Source: Lentimicrobiaceae bacterium (GTDB lineage: Bacteria; Bacteroidota; Bacteroidia; Bacteroidales; JALOCA01). Taken from it: a stretch of DNA of 62,442 bases. The notes beneath the pieces were generated by a model. It did not search any database. It had not been told where the DNA came from and worked only from the letters and a program-made list of their open reading frames with translations. Shown one piece after another: positions 1-8,950 of the stretch; positions within the stretch are counted from its first letter, which is position 1, and every line of letters starts with the position of its first letter. The position numbers and the translations under genes were made by a program. Where the stretch lies: NCBI GenBank assembly GCA_023227965.1, contig JALOCA010000018.1, positions 1 to 62,442 of the forward strand, written 5' to 3'.

Positions 1-180
1 GGCAGCTCACTCGAAACTAATTATGGCTATCTTACCAACCGTGGATTCAACGACTGCTATGTAAATTGCAGCGGAGAGCTGGATGTAAGAGTCGAAAACG
101 TTGGGAATGTATATTACTCAGGAAATCCGCAGCCAGTAAAATATGTTCGTACCGGAAAAGGGAAATTAGTAAAACAATAA
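1..180 (+). CDS. DUF2807 (GIN domain) protein, 3' end only
   Basis: The frame is open from the first base and stops with TAA at 178-180, giving the last 59 residues of a protein cut by the window edge. The repeated short beta-strand pattern (DVRVENVGNVYYSGNPQPVKY, followed by a Lys/Gly-rich tail) matches the C-terminal end of the DUF2807 putative auto-transporter adhesin head, a parallel beta-solenoid domain common in exported Bacteroidota proteins. The N-terminal signal sequence, if any, lies outside. The family call rests on pattern recognition of a short fragment; the precise role is unknown. Confidence 0.6.
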   Translation, partial: GSSLETNYGYLTNRGFNDCYVNCSGELDVRVENVGNVYYSGNPQPVKYVRTGKGKLVKQ

Positions 181-323
181 AGTACCTAACGTGAACTAAA
201 GTCTGTCTATGGCAAGTAGGTTTGGAGTGTCGAATGTTTAGTTTATTTAGGCACTGATTCGTTAAATTATTTTTCTGAAAACAGTTTATTATTGTTAAAA
301 TTTACCATATTTCGTTAAAAAAG

Positions 324-353
324 TTGCAAATATCCTTTTTATATATAGATTTG
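324..353 (+). promoter_or_regulatory. Bacteroidota-type promoter of the C25 protease gene
   Basis: A TTG at 324-326 is followed after 19 bases by TAGATTTG at 346-353, a perfect match to the Bacteroidota -7 box TAnnTTTG. Transcription would begin near 360, leaving an AT-rich leader of about 50 bases before the ATG at 412. The call rests on consensus match and placement only. Confidence 0.6.
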
Positions 354-411
354 TAGCTCTTTATTTTAAAAAAATAAACAACTATTATTAATTATAACAA
401 TTTACTAATCA

Positions 412-3400
412 ATGAAGAAACACTTACTTTTTACCGGAATCAAAGGTTTATTGATTCCGGCTATGGCATGTATTCTGTTACTTTCCTCTTCGGTTTTTGC
501 AACTAATGTAAAACTGATTGCCAATGGCAAAACCAAACTGGAAGTAAAAGAAAATACCTACAACACACTGAAAGTGGAAAATTCTCTTTCCAGCATCAAT
601 TTTTTTGATGTAAAAACCGAAATGGGCAATTTTACCGAACTCTCAGCCGAAGGTTACACCTTCAGCATGGAAATTGGATGCCCCAAACTACCCGTGAACC
701 ATAAACTGATAGAAATTCCTTTCGGAGCTACGGCAGACGTAAAGGTACTCAGCTATGAGGTGAAGGACTACAATCTTTCCGATCTTGGAATAAAATTCAG
801 GCTGATGCCATACCAGGGACCCGTGTCGAAAAACACTGCCGATGTTAAACCATTTCAGTATAATGCAGCAGCTTATAGCCGTAACGGCTTTGGCGACGCT
901 CCACTTGCCACAGTTGACATCATCGGAACTTTACGCGGTACCCGCCTTGGCAGATTGAACATTGCCCCTGTGCAGTACAACCCGGCAACTAATACTCTTC
1001 GTGTTTACTATAACATTTCTGTTCAGGTAAATTTTGCCAATGCAAATATTTCCCAAACAAAGGAAATGAAAAAAATGAACAACAACTCTTACTTTAAAGC
1101 CATTGACAAACAATTGCTGAACAGTAAGGCTGATAAAACCCGCGACACCCTTACCAAATATCCAATAAAATATGTGATTGTATCTGCTCCTATGTTTCAC
1201 GATGCTCTCCAGCCTTTTATCCAATGGAAAACGAAAAAGGGCTTTACAGTAATTGAAGCTTATACCAACGACCCGGCAGTAGGAACAACTACTACCTCCA
1301 TTAAAAATTATTTACAAGGTTTGTACGAAAACAGCACTCCATCCGATCCTGCTCCTACCTTTGTGTTGTTTGTAGGTGATGTAGCTCAGGTCCCTGCTTT
1401 TTCCGGTGAAACCGACTCTCATGTAACCGACCTGTACTATTGCGAATATTCAGGAGATGTTTTACCTGAAATTTACTATGGAAGATTTTCTGCCACTACT
1501 GTTGACCAATTGCAACCACAGATTGACAAAACCCTCGAATACGAACAATACCTGATGCCCGACCCAAGCTATCTGAACGAATGCGTAATGATAGCTGGTG
1601 TAGATGGATCAGGGCATTCTCCTACCTATGCTAATGGACAGATTAACTATGGAACTACCTATTATTTTAATGAGGCTCATGGACTGGCACCTCACGCCTA
1701 TCTGTTTCCTCAATCAGGAAGCAGTGCGGCACAAATTATCCAGAACGTAAGCGACGGCGTTTGCTATGCCAATTATACTGCACACGGAAGTCCAAGTGGC
1801 TGGGCAGATCCTGAATTTTCCATTTCCGACATTGCCACCCTGCAAAATAATCATAAATTTGGGTTAATGGTTGGCAACTGTTGCGAAACCAGCCCTTATG
1901 ATGGCGATTGTTTTGCTGAAGAACTTCTCCGGGCAAACGGCAAAGGCGCCCTTGGCTATATCGGAGGATCCAACAGTACTTACTGGGACGAAGACTACTG
2001 GTGGGGTGTTGGACACAAAGATGTTGTAACAAATCCTGTTTATGATGCAAATCACCTTGGAGCTTACGACCGTACTTTCCACGATCAGGGCGAACCTGCT
2101 ACCGAATTTTATACTACCCAGGATGAAATGATTTTTGCAGGAAATTTGGCTGTTACAGAATCAGGTTCTGACCTAGTCGAATACTACTGGGAAATCTACT
2201 GCCTGATGGGCGACCCCTCACTCTCAGTTTATTTTTCCCAACCCGATGCAATGAACATTACTTACCAGGGATTGATGCCATTGGCTTCCACTACCTTTAC
2301 CGTAAATGCCGAACCTTATGCCTATGTTGCTATTTCTAAAGACGGAGTTCTTTATGGCACTGCTCAGGTTGGCGAAAGTGGAATCGTGGATGTACCCCTT
2401 ACTCCCATTACAGTTCCCGGCACAGCCGACATAGTGGTAACCAAACAAAACCGTCAACCATTTATTGGGACTGTAACAGTTGCCTCACCCGACGGACCTT
2501 ATGTATTGTACAATGAATATGCCATTGACGATGCCAGCGGAAACAACAATCAACTTGCCGACTATGGCGAAAACATCATGCTGAATTTGACTTTGGAAAA
2601 CGTTGGTAACGGCAATGCTACAAACGTTTCTGCAACCCTTGCTTCCACCGATGAATATGTAACTATTACGGATGACAACGCAAACTGGGGCGATATTGCC
2701 AGCCAGCAAACCTCAACACAAAACGGAGCCTTTGCCGTTACTGTAAGCGAAAACTGCCCCGACCAGCATAATACCACATTTGACATTACCGTTACCGACG
2801 GTACCGAAAGCTGGGTTTCTCACTTCAGCATGAAACTGCATGCCCCTGTTCTAGGTGCAGGAAGTCTTGCCATTGCCGATCCTTCAGGAAATAATAACGG
2901 AAGATTAGACCCGGGTGAAACTGCCGATCTTTCCATGATAGTTGCCAATTCGGGAAGCAGCGACATCAGCAATTTAACCGCTACACTTACTTCCACAAGC
3001 AGTTACGTTACTGTTAACAATGGCACTTCAAATATTGCTTCCATACCACAGGGTGGAAATGCTACTCCGGTATTCAATGTTTCGGTAAATGCAGAAACAC
3101 CAATCGGAACCGTAATTGATTTTTCACTTACAGTTACCAATGGAAACATTTCATACAATAAAACTTATTATACTCCAGCAGGCCTTATCCTTGAAGATTG
3201 GGAAAGCGGAGACTTCAGTAACTATCCATGGACATTCCTGGGAACTCCATGGACAGTAGCAAATACAGGTGCTTATGAAGGAAGTTATACCGCTGTTTCC
3301 GGTGATGTTGACGATAACGAAGGCTCTGAAATGATACTAAATTATACCGTAGCCGCCGACGACAGCATTTCATTTTATTACAAGGTATCTTCCGAACCTG

Positions 3401-4932
3401 ATTATGATTATCTGCAATTCTATATTGATGATACACAAATTGCAGAATGGAGTGGTGAAGTTAGCTGGTCGAGAGCAATTTATCCTGTAACAGCAGGAGC
3501 ACATACTTTCAAATGGTATTATTCAAAAGATGTTTCGCAAAGCAATGGCAGCGATTGCGGATGGGTAGATTATATCATCCTGCCTCCTCCTGTAAATACT
3601 GCCCCAACTGCTTATGCCGGTCAGGATGCTACAATATGCGAAGGCGAAACCTACCAGCTTAATGGTGCTGCTACCAATTTTGCTTCAGTTTTATGGACAA
3701 CTTCAGGAAGCGGTAGTTTTGATGACTCTGGTATTTTAAATCCTGTTTATACTCCCAGCCAGGCTGATATTGATGCTGGTGGAATTGTTCTTACTCTTAG
3801 TGTAACAGGAAATGGAAAATCAAGCGCAACCGACAATCTAACGCTTACTATCAATAAAACTGCAACTGCCGGTGCAGGTACCGACATAACTATATGTTCA
3901 GGGAATACCGTGCTTATCAATGATGCGGTTGCCTCCAACTATTCTACCATCGAATGGACAACTTCCGGAACAGGTACATTTGATAATGCTACTATTCTGA
4001 ATCCGACTTATACCCCAAGTGCAGAAGATATTACTGCCGGAACAGTAACACTTAATCTTACAGCAAACGGTTTTGGTGATTGCGGAAATGCCACTGATGA
4101 TATGCTAATTACTATTAATCAGCTTCCTTCTGCTACTATAAATGGTAATGCCGATATTTGTACAGGTGAATCGGCTGAATTGCAGATAGCACTTACGGGT
4201 TCAGCTCCATGGTCGGTGATTACTTCCGATGATCAAACATTAATCATTACTGAATCTCCCTACACATGGACTGTTACACCTACTTCCAATACTTTGTTTT
4301 CACTTGTAAGTGTAAATGATAATTATTGCGAAGGAACAGTTTCGGGGGAAGCAACTGTAAATGTAAAATCAATACCCGAAGTTCCTGCTATGCCTGCTAA
4401 TGCTGTATTAACTGATTCATTGGATTTGGTTTATAATACTACCCTCGATTATTCTATAAATGAAGTTACGGATGCCACAAGTTACGAATGGATGATTGAA
4501 CCTGCCAGTGCAGGAACAATAACTCAACAGGATTTAACGGCTACTGTTACCTGGAACCAGGATTTCCGTGGAATATCAGCAGTAAGTGTTAAAGCCATAA
4601 ACGATTGCGGCGAAAGTGCTTTTTCCGATGCCAAAGAAGTAAAAATCTATTCTACTACTGGTATTAATAATCCTTCTGCTATGATAGGTGTAAATATTTA
4701 TCCGAATCCCAATAATGGTGAATTCAAATTAAATATCTATTCAAATGAATTACAAATTGCAGATATTCGACTTGTTAATACTTCCGGTAATATAGTATTT
4801 GAGCAAAAAAATGTTACAATCACCACAAACTTTTCACAACAATTAAATTTGAACAACCTGAAACAAGGTGTTTATTATTTAATGATTGAAAATTCTTCTA
4901 TAAGAGCTGTGCGGAAAATGATTGTATATTAA
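412..4932 (+). CDS. Secreted C25 (gingipain-family) cysteine protease with T9SS sorting domain
   Basis: This 1506-residue protein has an N-terminal signal peptide (about residues 1-30), a propeptide-like region to about 240, and a C25 peptidase domain to about 640. The catalytic dyad is visible: His458 in TAHG and Cys490/Cys491 in GNCCET, with the His-to-second-Cys spacing of 33 as in gingipain R. Behind it come Ig-like/CARDB-like domains, a jelly-roll-like module (about 925-1060), and two tandem PKD-like repeats sharing WTTSGSGSFD/WTTSGTGTFD. The last 80 residues (IYPNPNNGEF, QGVYYLMIE, MIVY end) form a type A T9SS sorting domain, so the mature protein should cross the outer membrane by type IX secretion and stay on the surface or be released. 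A promoter and a terminator flank it, so it is monocistronic. Its natural substrate cannot be told. Confidence 0.93.
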   Translation: MKKHLLFTGIKGLLIPAMACILLLSSSVFATNVKLIANGKTKLEVKENTYNTLKVENSLSSINFFDVKTEMGNFTELSAEGYTFSMEIGCPKLPVNHKLIEIPFGATADVKVLSYEVKDYNLSDLGIKFRLMPYQGPVSKNTADVKPFQYNAAAYSRNGFGDAPLATVDIIGTLRGTRLGRLNIAPVQYNPATNTLRVYYNISVQVNFANANISQTKEMKKMNNNSYFKAIDKQLLNSKADKTRDTLTKYPIKYVIVSAPMFHDALQPFIQWKTKKGFTVIEAYTNDPAVGTTTTSIKNYLQGLYENSTPSDPAPTFVLFVGDVAQVPAFSGETDSHVTDLYYCEYSGDVLPEIYYGRFSATTVDQLQPQIDKTLEYEQYLMPDPSYLNECVMIAGVDGSGHSPTYANGQINYGTTYYFNEAHGLAPHAYLFPQSGSSAAQIIQNVSDGVCYANYTAHGSPSGWADPEFSISDIATLQNNHKFGLMVGNCCETSPYDGDCFAEELLRANGKGALGYIGGSNSTYWDEDYWWGVGHKDVVTNPVYDANHLGAYDRTFHDQGEPATEFYTTQDEMIFAGNLAVTESGSDLVEYYWEIYCLMGDPSLSVYFSQPDAMNITYQGLMPLASTTFTVNAEPYAYVAISKDGVLYGTAQVGESGIVDVPLTPITVPGTADIVVTKQNRQPFIGTVTVASPDGPYVLYNEYAIDDASGNNNQLADYGENIMLNLTLENVGNGNATNVSATLASTDEYVTITDDNANWGDIASQQTSTQNGAFAVTVSENCPDQHNTTFDITVTDGTESWVSHFSMKLHAPVLGAGSLAIADPSGNNNGRLDPGETADLSMIVANSGSSDISNLTATLTSTSSYVTVNNGTSNIASIPQGGNATPVFNVSVNAETPIGTVIDFSLTVTNGNISYNKTYYTPAGLILEDWESGDFSNYPWTFLGTPWTVANTGAYEGSYTAVSGDVDDNEGSEMILNYTVAADDSISFYYKVSSEPDYDYLQFYIDDTQIAEWSGEVSWSRAIYPVTAGAHTFKWYYSKDVSQSNGSDCGWVDYIILPPPVNTAPTAYAGQDATICEGETYQLNGAATNFASVLWTTSGSGSFDDSGILNPVYTPSQADIDAGGIVLTLSVTGNGKSSATDNLTLTINKTATAGAGTDITICSGNTVLINDAVASNYSTIEWTTSGTGTFDNATILNPTYTPSAEDITAGTVTLNLTANGFGDCGNATDDMLITINQLPSATINGNADICTGESAELQIALTGSAPWSVITSDDQTLIITESPYTWTVTPTSNTLFSLVSVNDNYCEGTVSGEATVNVKSIPEVPAMPANAVLTDSLDLVYNTTLDYSINEVTDATSYEWMIEPASAGTITQQDLTATVTWNQDFRGISAVSVKAINDCGESAFSDAKEVKIYSTTGINNPSAMIGVNIYPNPNNGEFKLNIYSNELQIADIRLVNTSGNIVFEQKNVTITTNFSQQLNLNNLKQGVYYLMIENSSIRAVRKMIVY

Positions 4933-4951
4933 AATATTGGTTTTCATCTTT

Positions 4952-4985
4952 AAACCCTCTGCACTTGCTACAGAGGGTTTTTTAT
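4952..4985 (+). terminator. Intrinsic terminator after the C25 protease gene
   Basis: A 10-bp perfect stem (AAACCCTCTG at 4952-4961, CAGAGGGTTT at 4971-4980) with a 9-base loop runs into TTTTTTATTT. It begins 19 bases after the stop codon. Confidence 0.85.
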
Positions 4986-5125
4986 TTCTATCAATTAAAT
5001 AATTTTATCCGGGTTACCGGATTATTAGACATATCTTTTTTAAAAATATTTTTTTTCGTTATAAATAAAATACCTTTTCATTATAATTTATTTCTATTGA
5101 GAGAAATACATAATTTAAAGTAAAA

Positions 5126-5156
5126 TTTGGAAAACCGGAAAAAAGCATTACTTTTG
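5126..5156 (+). promoter_or_regulatory. Bacteroidota-type promoter of initiator tRNA (and perhaps era)
   Basis: TTTG at 5126-5129, a 19-base spacer and TACTTTTG at 5149-5156 match the -33/-7 consensus of the Bacteroidota primary sigma factor. The predicted start near 5163 lies 30 bases before the mature tRNA 5' end. Confidence 0.65.
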
Positions 5157-5192
5157 CGGGCTCAAACAGAAACAAGAATATAAAAGATATAC

Positions 5193-5264
5193 TGCGGGGT
5201 GGAGCAGAGGCAGCTCGTTGGGCTCATAACCCAAAGGTCGTAGGTTCGAATCCTGCCCCCGCTA
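5193..5264 (+). tRNA. Initiator tRNA-fMet (anticodon CAT)
   Basis: A complete 72-nt cloverleaf can be folded: acceptor TGCGGGG/CCCCGCT, D arm GAGC/GCTC, anticodon stem TTGGG/CCCAA with loop CTCATAA (CAT at 5225-5227), and T arm GTAGG-TTCGAAT-CCTGC. The T1:T72 mismatch at the top of the acceptor and the three consecutive G-C pairs in the anticodon stem are hallmarks of the initiator rather than elongator methionine tRNA. CCA is not encoded; CTA follows the discriminator A. Confidence 0.95.
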
Positions 5265-5270
5265 CTAAAA

Positions 5271-5298
5271 AAGGCTACTGAGTTTCAGTAGCCTTTTA
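5271..5298 (+). terminator. Intrinsic terminator after tRNA-fMet
   Basis: A perfect 10-bp stem, AAGGCTACTG (5271-5280) and CAGTAGCCTT (5286-5295), with a 5-base loop, starts 6 bases after the tRNA and runs into TTTT. It ends about 20 bases before era, so some read-through into era is possible. Confidence 0.8.
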
Positions 5299-5316
5299 TG
5301 CATTAATCTTCGCTCC

Positions 5317-6195
5317 ATGAATCATAAAGCAGGTTTTATCAGCATTTTAGGCAGTCCAAACGTAGGGAAGTCAACCCTGATGAACGCTTTAGTAGGCGAA
5401 AAACTGTCTATCATCACCTCTAAAGCACAAACCACACGCCACCGGATTATGGGTATAGTAAATGGCGATGATTTTCAAATAGTGTATTCCGATACACCAG
5501 GCATTATCACTCCTCATTATCTTTTGCACAAAGCAATGATGAAATTCATTGACAAAGCAATGGAAGATTCCGACCTGTTTTTGCTGGTAACCGAAATGCA
5601 CGAAGACTTTCCGCATCAGGACTTTCTCGAAAAACTAAAAAGCCTTAGCATTCCGGTGATAGTTCTGATAAACAAAATTGACCTTTCCGACCCTGCCGGG
5701 GTAGAAAAAAAGTTTACAGAATGGCATGAAAAACTTCCCCAAGCCGACATCATACCCGTTTCGGCTCTTTATAAAGCAAATCTGGAAAAAGTACTCGAAA
5801 TAATCCTCGAAAAACTCCCTGAAAATCCACCTTTTTTTCCTAAAGATGAACTTACCGACCGCAGTATGCGCTTTTTCGTTTCGGAGATGATACGCGAAAA
5901 AATACTCCTGCTTTACAAAAAAGAGATACCCTATTGCACCGAAATAGCAATTGATTCATTTAAAGAAGAAGAAAAAATAACCCGGATTTCGGCTACCATT
6001 TTCGTAGCCCGTGATTCGCAAAAACCTATTTTGATAGGGCACCAGGGCAATGCCATCAAAAAATTGGGAACAGAAGCCCGTAAAGAAATTGAAGCCTTCC
6101 TCGAAAAACATATCTTTCTCGAACTAAGTGTGAAAGTAAATAAAGACTGGCGCGACAGCGAACGCGAACTGAAACGCTTCGGTTACGAAAGTTAG
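5317..6195 (+). CDS. era: GTPase Era
   Basis: Era is an essential GTPase that binds the 3' end of 16S rRNA and assists 30S subunit assembly. The 292-residue protein has the usual family length: G1 GSPNVGKST (12-20), G3 DTPG (59-62), G4 NKID (119-122) and a G5 SAL motif, then a C-terminal KH RNA-binding domain with the GHQGNAIKKLG loop near residue 240. The ATG at 5317 is chosen because MNHKAGF leads straight into the first strand of the G domain. It follows tRNA-fMet and precedes der by 66 bases, a common Bacteroidota arrangement that clusters translation and ribosome assembly genes. Confidence 0.97.
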   Translation: MNHKAGFISILGSPNVGKSTLMNALVGEKLSIITSKAQTTRHRIMGIVNGDDFQIVYSDTPGIITPHYLLHKAMMKFIDKAMEDSDLFLLVTEMHEDFPHQDFLEKLKSLSIPVIVLINKIDLSDPAGVEKKFTEWHEKLPQADIIPVSALYKANLEKVLEIILEKLPENPPFFPKDELTDRSMRFFVSEMIREKILLLYKKEIPYCTEIAIDSFKEEEKITRISATIFVARDSQKPILIGHQGNAIKKLGTEARKEIEAFLEKHIFLELSVKVNKDWRDSERELKRFGYES

Positions 6196-6261
6196 TATCT
6201 TTGTTTGTAAATACCCGTAAACAAATAAGTTTCCATTACAATAATTTGTGAAAATCAACAC

Positions 6262-7566
6262 ATGAGCAATATAGTAGCCATAGTAGGACGACCCAACGTT
6301 GGGAAATCCACCCTTTTTAATCGCCTTACGGGTAGCCGCGAAGCAATTGTTGACCCTACCAGTGGTGTAACACGCGACCGGCATTACGGAAAATCGGACT
6401 GGAATGGCATAGATTTTTCGGTGATAGATACCGGGGGATACATCACCGATTCCGACGATATCTTTGAAGAAGAAATCAGCAAACAAGTGCAGCTTGCCAT
6501 AGATGAAGCCGACATCATTCTTTTCATGGTTGACGTAAGAGAAGGGCTCACCGCTATGGATGAAGATGTTGCCCACTTAATCCGTAAAAGCAAGAAAAAA
6601 GCCTTCCTCGTTGCCAACAAAGTTGATACTCCTGAACGTATCAACGACGCAGGCGAATTTTACCGGTTGGGTCTTGGAAATGTATTTTGTATATCTGCAG
6701 CCACTGGTAGTGGCACCGGCGATTTGCTTGACGAAGTGGTGAAAGAATTTTCAGCCCTTCCCCCCGGAGAAGAAACAAACCTGCCCCGTATTGCTTTTGT
6801 AGGAAAGCCCAACGTAGGCAAATCCTCCATGATAAATGCATTGCTGGGTAACGAACGCAACATTGTAACACCCATACCCGGAACAACCCGCGATGCTGTT
6901 TTTACACGCTACAATGGCTTTGGCTTCGACTTTATGATGGTAGATACCGCAGGGATACGCAAAAAAGGAAAAGTACACGAAAACATCGAATTTTATTCGG
7001 TGATGCGCTCGGTTCGTACTATCGAAAACAGCGACGTCTGCATTTTGATGACCGATGCCATTTCGGGTTTCGAGGCACAGGACCTCAATATTTTCAGCCT
7101 TATCCAGCGAAACCACAAGGGAGTGGTAATAGTAGTAAACAAATGGGATTTGATAGAAAAGGAAACCAACACTCACAAGTCATTCGAAGAATATATCCGC
7201 AGCCGGATAGCTCCCTTCAGCGATGTACCCATTGTTTTTACTTCCGTACTTAACAAACAGCGTATCCACAAAACGCTCGAAACGGCACTGAAAGTACATG
7301 AAAACCGCAGCAGGAAAATCAGCACTTCGCAGCTTAACGAATTACTGCTCCCGATAGTGCACGACACGCCCCCACCCATAAACAAGGGAAAAATGATTAA
7401 GGTAAAATACATTACTCAACTACCTACTTACTACCCTTCTTTCGTGTTTTTCTGCAACCTGCCGCAATACATCAAAGATCCCTATAAACGTTTTATCGAA
7501 AACCAGCTTCGCAAGCAGTTTGATTTTACAGGAGTGCCCCTGGAAATTTATTTCCGGAAAAAATAA
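6262..7566 (+). CDS. der: Ribosome-assembly GTPase Der (EngA)
   Basis: Der is the only bacterial GTPase family with two G domains in tandem; it acts in 50S subunit maturation. The 434-residue protein shows both: G1 GRPNVGKST (8-16) with DTGG and NKVD, and a second G1 GKPNVGKSS (about 181-189) with DTAG and NKWD. The C-terminal KH-like domain ends in a basic tail (YFRKK). A TATCTTTG -7 box sits at 6196-6203 between era and der without a clear -33 element, so der may have its own weak promoter as well as being read from era. Confidence 0.97.
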   Translation: MSNIVAIVGRPNVGKSTLFNRLTGSREAIVDPTSGVTRDRHYGKSDWNGIDFSVIDTGGYITDSDDIFEEEISKQVQLAIDEADIILFMVDVREGLTAMDEDVAHLIRKSKKKAFLVANKVDTPERINDAGEFYRLGLGNVFCISAATGSGTGDLLDEVVKEFSALPPGEETNLPRIAFVGKPNVGKSSMINALLGNERNIVTPIPGTTRDAVFTRYNGFGFDFMMVDTAGIRKKGKVHENIEFYSVMRSVRTIENSDVCILMTDAISGFEAQDLNIFSLIQRNHKGVVIVVNKWDLIEKETNTHKSFEEYIRSRIAPFSDVPIVFTSVLNKQRIHKTLETALKVHENRSRKISTSQLNELLLPIVHDTPPPINKGKMIKVKYITQLPTYYPSFVFFCNLPQYIKDPYKRFIENQLRKQFDFTGVPLEIYFRKK

Positions 7567-7652
7567 TTCTGATGCACGTTTTTTCAAAATGGACAATTTT
7601 TCACAGAAACCGGCAATGAAACACTATAATTAATAATACTTTTGCCCTGAAG

Positions 7653-8033
7653 ATGGAAAACACTGTACGCATTGACAAATGGTTATGGGCTGTTCGGATT
7701 TACAAAACACGCAACCAGGCTACGGAAGCCTGCAAGGCAGGAAAAGTGAAATGGGAAGAACAAAACTGCAAACCTTCGCACGAAGTAAAACCTGGGGAAA
7801 TATATACTGTACAAATTACTCCGCTAACAAAAACCATACGAGTGCTGGCATTGCTGACTAACAGAGTGGGTGCAAAATTAGTACCAGAATACCTGGAAGA
7901 CCTTACACCCCAGGCAGAATACGACAAGCTGAAATTGCCTAAGGAAACATTTTTTGTCCTTCGCGACCCGCGAACTGGCAGGCCTACCAAAAAAGAAAGA
8001 AGGGATATTGAAAAGCTTTCTTCCGGGTTGTAA
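7653..8033 (+). CDS. S4-domain RNA-binding protein (Hsp15/HslR-like)
   Basis: The 126-residue protein opens with the canonical S4 RNA-binding fold (VRIDKWLWAVRIYKTRNQA, then ACKAGKVKWEE), and has a basic C-terminal extension (RPTKKERRDIEKL). This is the architecture of Hsp15, which in other bacteria binds stalled 50S subunits carrying nascent chains and helps recycle them. TACTTTTG at 7637-7644 could be a -7 box but would leave almost no leader. It stands alone, with the next gene convergent. The family is secure, the precise role is inferred. Confidence 0.88.
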   Translation: MENTVRIDKWLWAVRIYKTRNQATEACKAGKVKWEEQNCKPSHEVKPGEIYTVQITPLTKTIRVLALLTNRVGAKLVPEYLEDLTPQAEYDKLKLPKETFFVLRDPRTGRPTKKERRDIEKLSSGL

Positions 8034-8062
8034 ATAATGCTTCACCCCTAAACACATAGTTT

Positions 8063-8842
8063 TTATTTTTTACTTTCCGGATAAAAATCATACACATAAA
8101 TGTAGTTACGCATATATTTACTGTCCTGCATGTCGTGTTCTTTAGAAGCAGATAAAAGATTTTTGCTCCCATAACTGAAAACGTCAGTCCACAACAGGTT
8201 TCCTAACCTTGCCAGGCTGACTTCGATAAGATTGTTTTGTGCATCAAAGAAGTAAACATAGGTATTTATCAACACCCAATCCTCTTCAAACCATTTAAAC
8301 ACCAGGCGTTTATTTATATTATTCATGACATCGTAACTATAATTGGTCATATTCTGCAGGCTGCTGTCGCCTGAATAAGAATAACTTTCAATCAGAAATC
8401 TCTTTTCGTTATATTTAAAGGAAGAAATCAGTGAAATACTTCCATCAGATGCAAACTGGACAGTTTTTTCTTTCAAACCCGTTTCGTCATATGAATACTC
8501 AGTGTAATAAGTTTCCGTGGTGTCGGCTAAGGCAAAAGTGGTGCGTTCGCTTGTTAGCCGCATCGTATTGTCGTAAATGAATTGAGTTTCCGATTCTGTA
8601 TTTCCCTTGTCAGAATATATTGTTTTTTTGATAATATTTCCCTTAGCGTCGAAAAACCATTCCTTTGCCACATTTTTATCTGCACTGTTTATGGCTTTAA
8701 CACTCCTGATATGATTTTTTAATATCTTGTTTCGTTCGGAAACCGGATTGAAACTGCTATCATCATAAGGGTTTACCTGCTGGGCATAGCCGTGCAATAC
8801 CGGCAAAAATAAAATCATTGTTAAAACTATAAATAACCGCAT
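8063..8842 (-). CDS. Exported protein of unknown function with YD-like repeats
   Basis: I do not recognise a named family. The open frame reaches 8932, but the start is placed at ATG 8842 because it begins a clear signal peptide (MRLFIVLTMILFLPVLHGYAQ). The mature part of about 240 residues is made of short repeats around Y-(D/N)-E/x-aromatic motifs (YIYDNTMRLTSE, YSYDETGLKEK, FKYNEKRFLIE, YSYDVMNNINK), which resemble RHS/YD-type beta repeats. The gene at 41899 has the same design. It is probably periplasmic or on the surface. Confidence 0.6.
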   Translation of the reverse strand: MRLFIVLTMILFLPVLHGYAQQVNPYDDSSFNPVSERNKILKNHIRSVKAINSADKNVAKEWFFDAKGNIIKKTIYSDKGNTESETQFIYDNTMRLTSERTTFALADTTETYYTEYSYDETGLKEKTVQFASDGSISLISSFKYNEKRFLIESYSYSGDSSLQNMTNYSYDVMNNINKRLVFKWFEEDWVLINTYVYFFDAQNNLIEVSLARLGNLLWTDVFSYGSKNLLSASKEHDMQDSKYMRNYIYVYDFYPESKK

Positions 8843-8950
8843 CCTGTTCTCAATATAGAGAAAAGTGTTTGTCCGGGAGAAAATATTTTCCATGATACTG
8901 ATTTTTCTATTGCAGAAATAACAAGAGTGCACACATAAAATAAATTACTA

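Noticed and set aside
2224..2786. Minus-strand frames inside the C25 protease gene
   Set aside because: They are shadow frames of a well supported 1506-residue gene with no family features.
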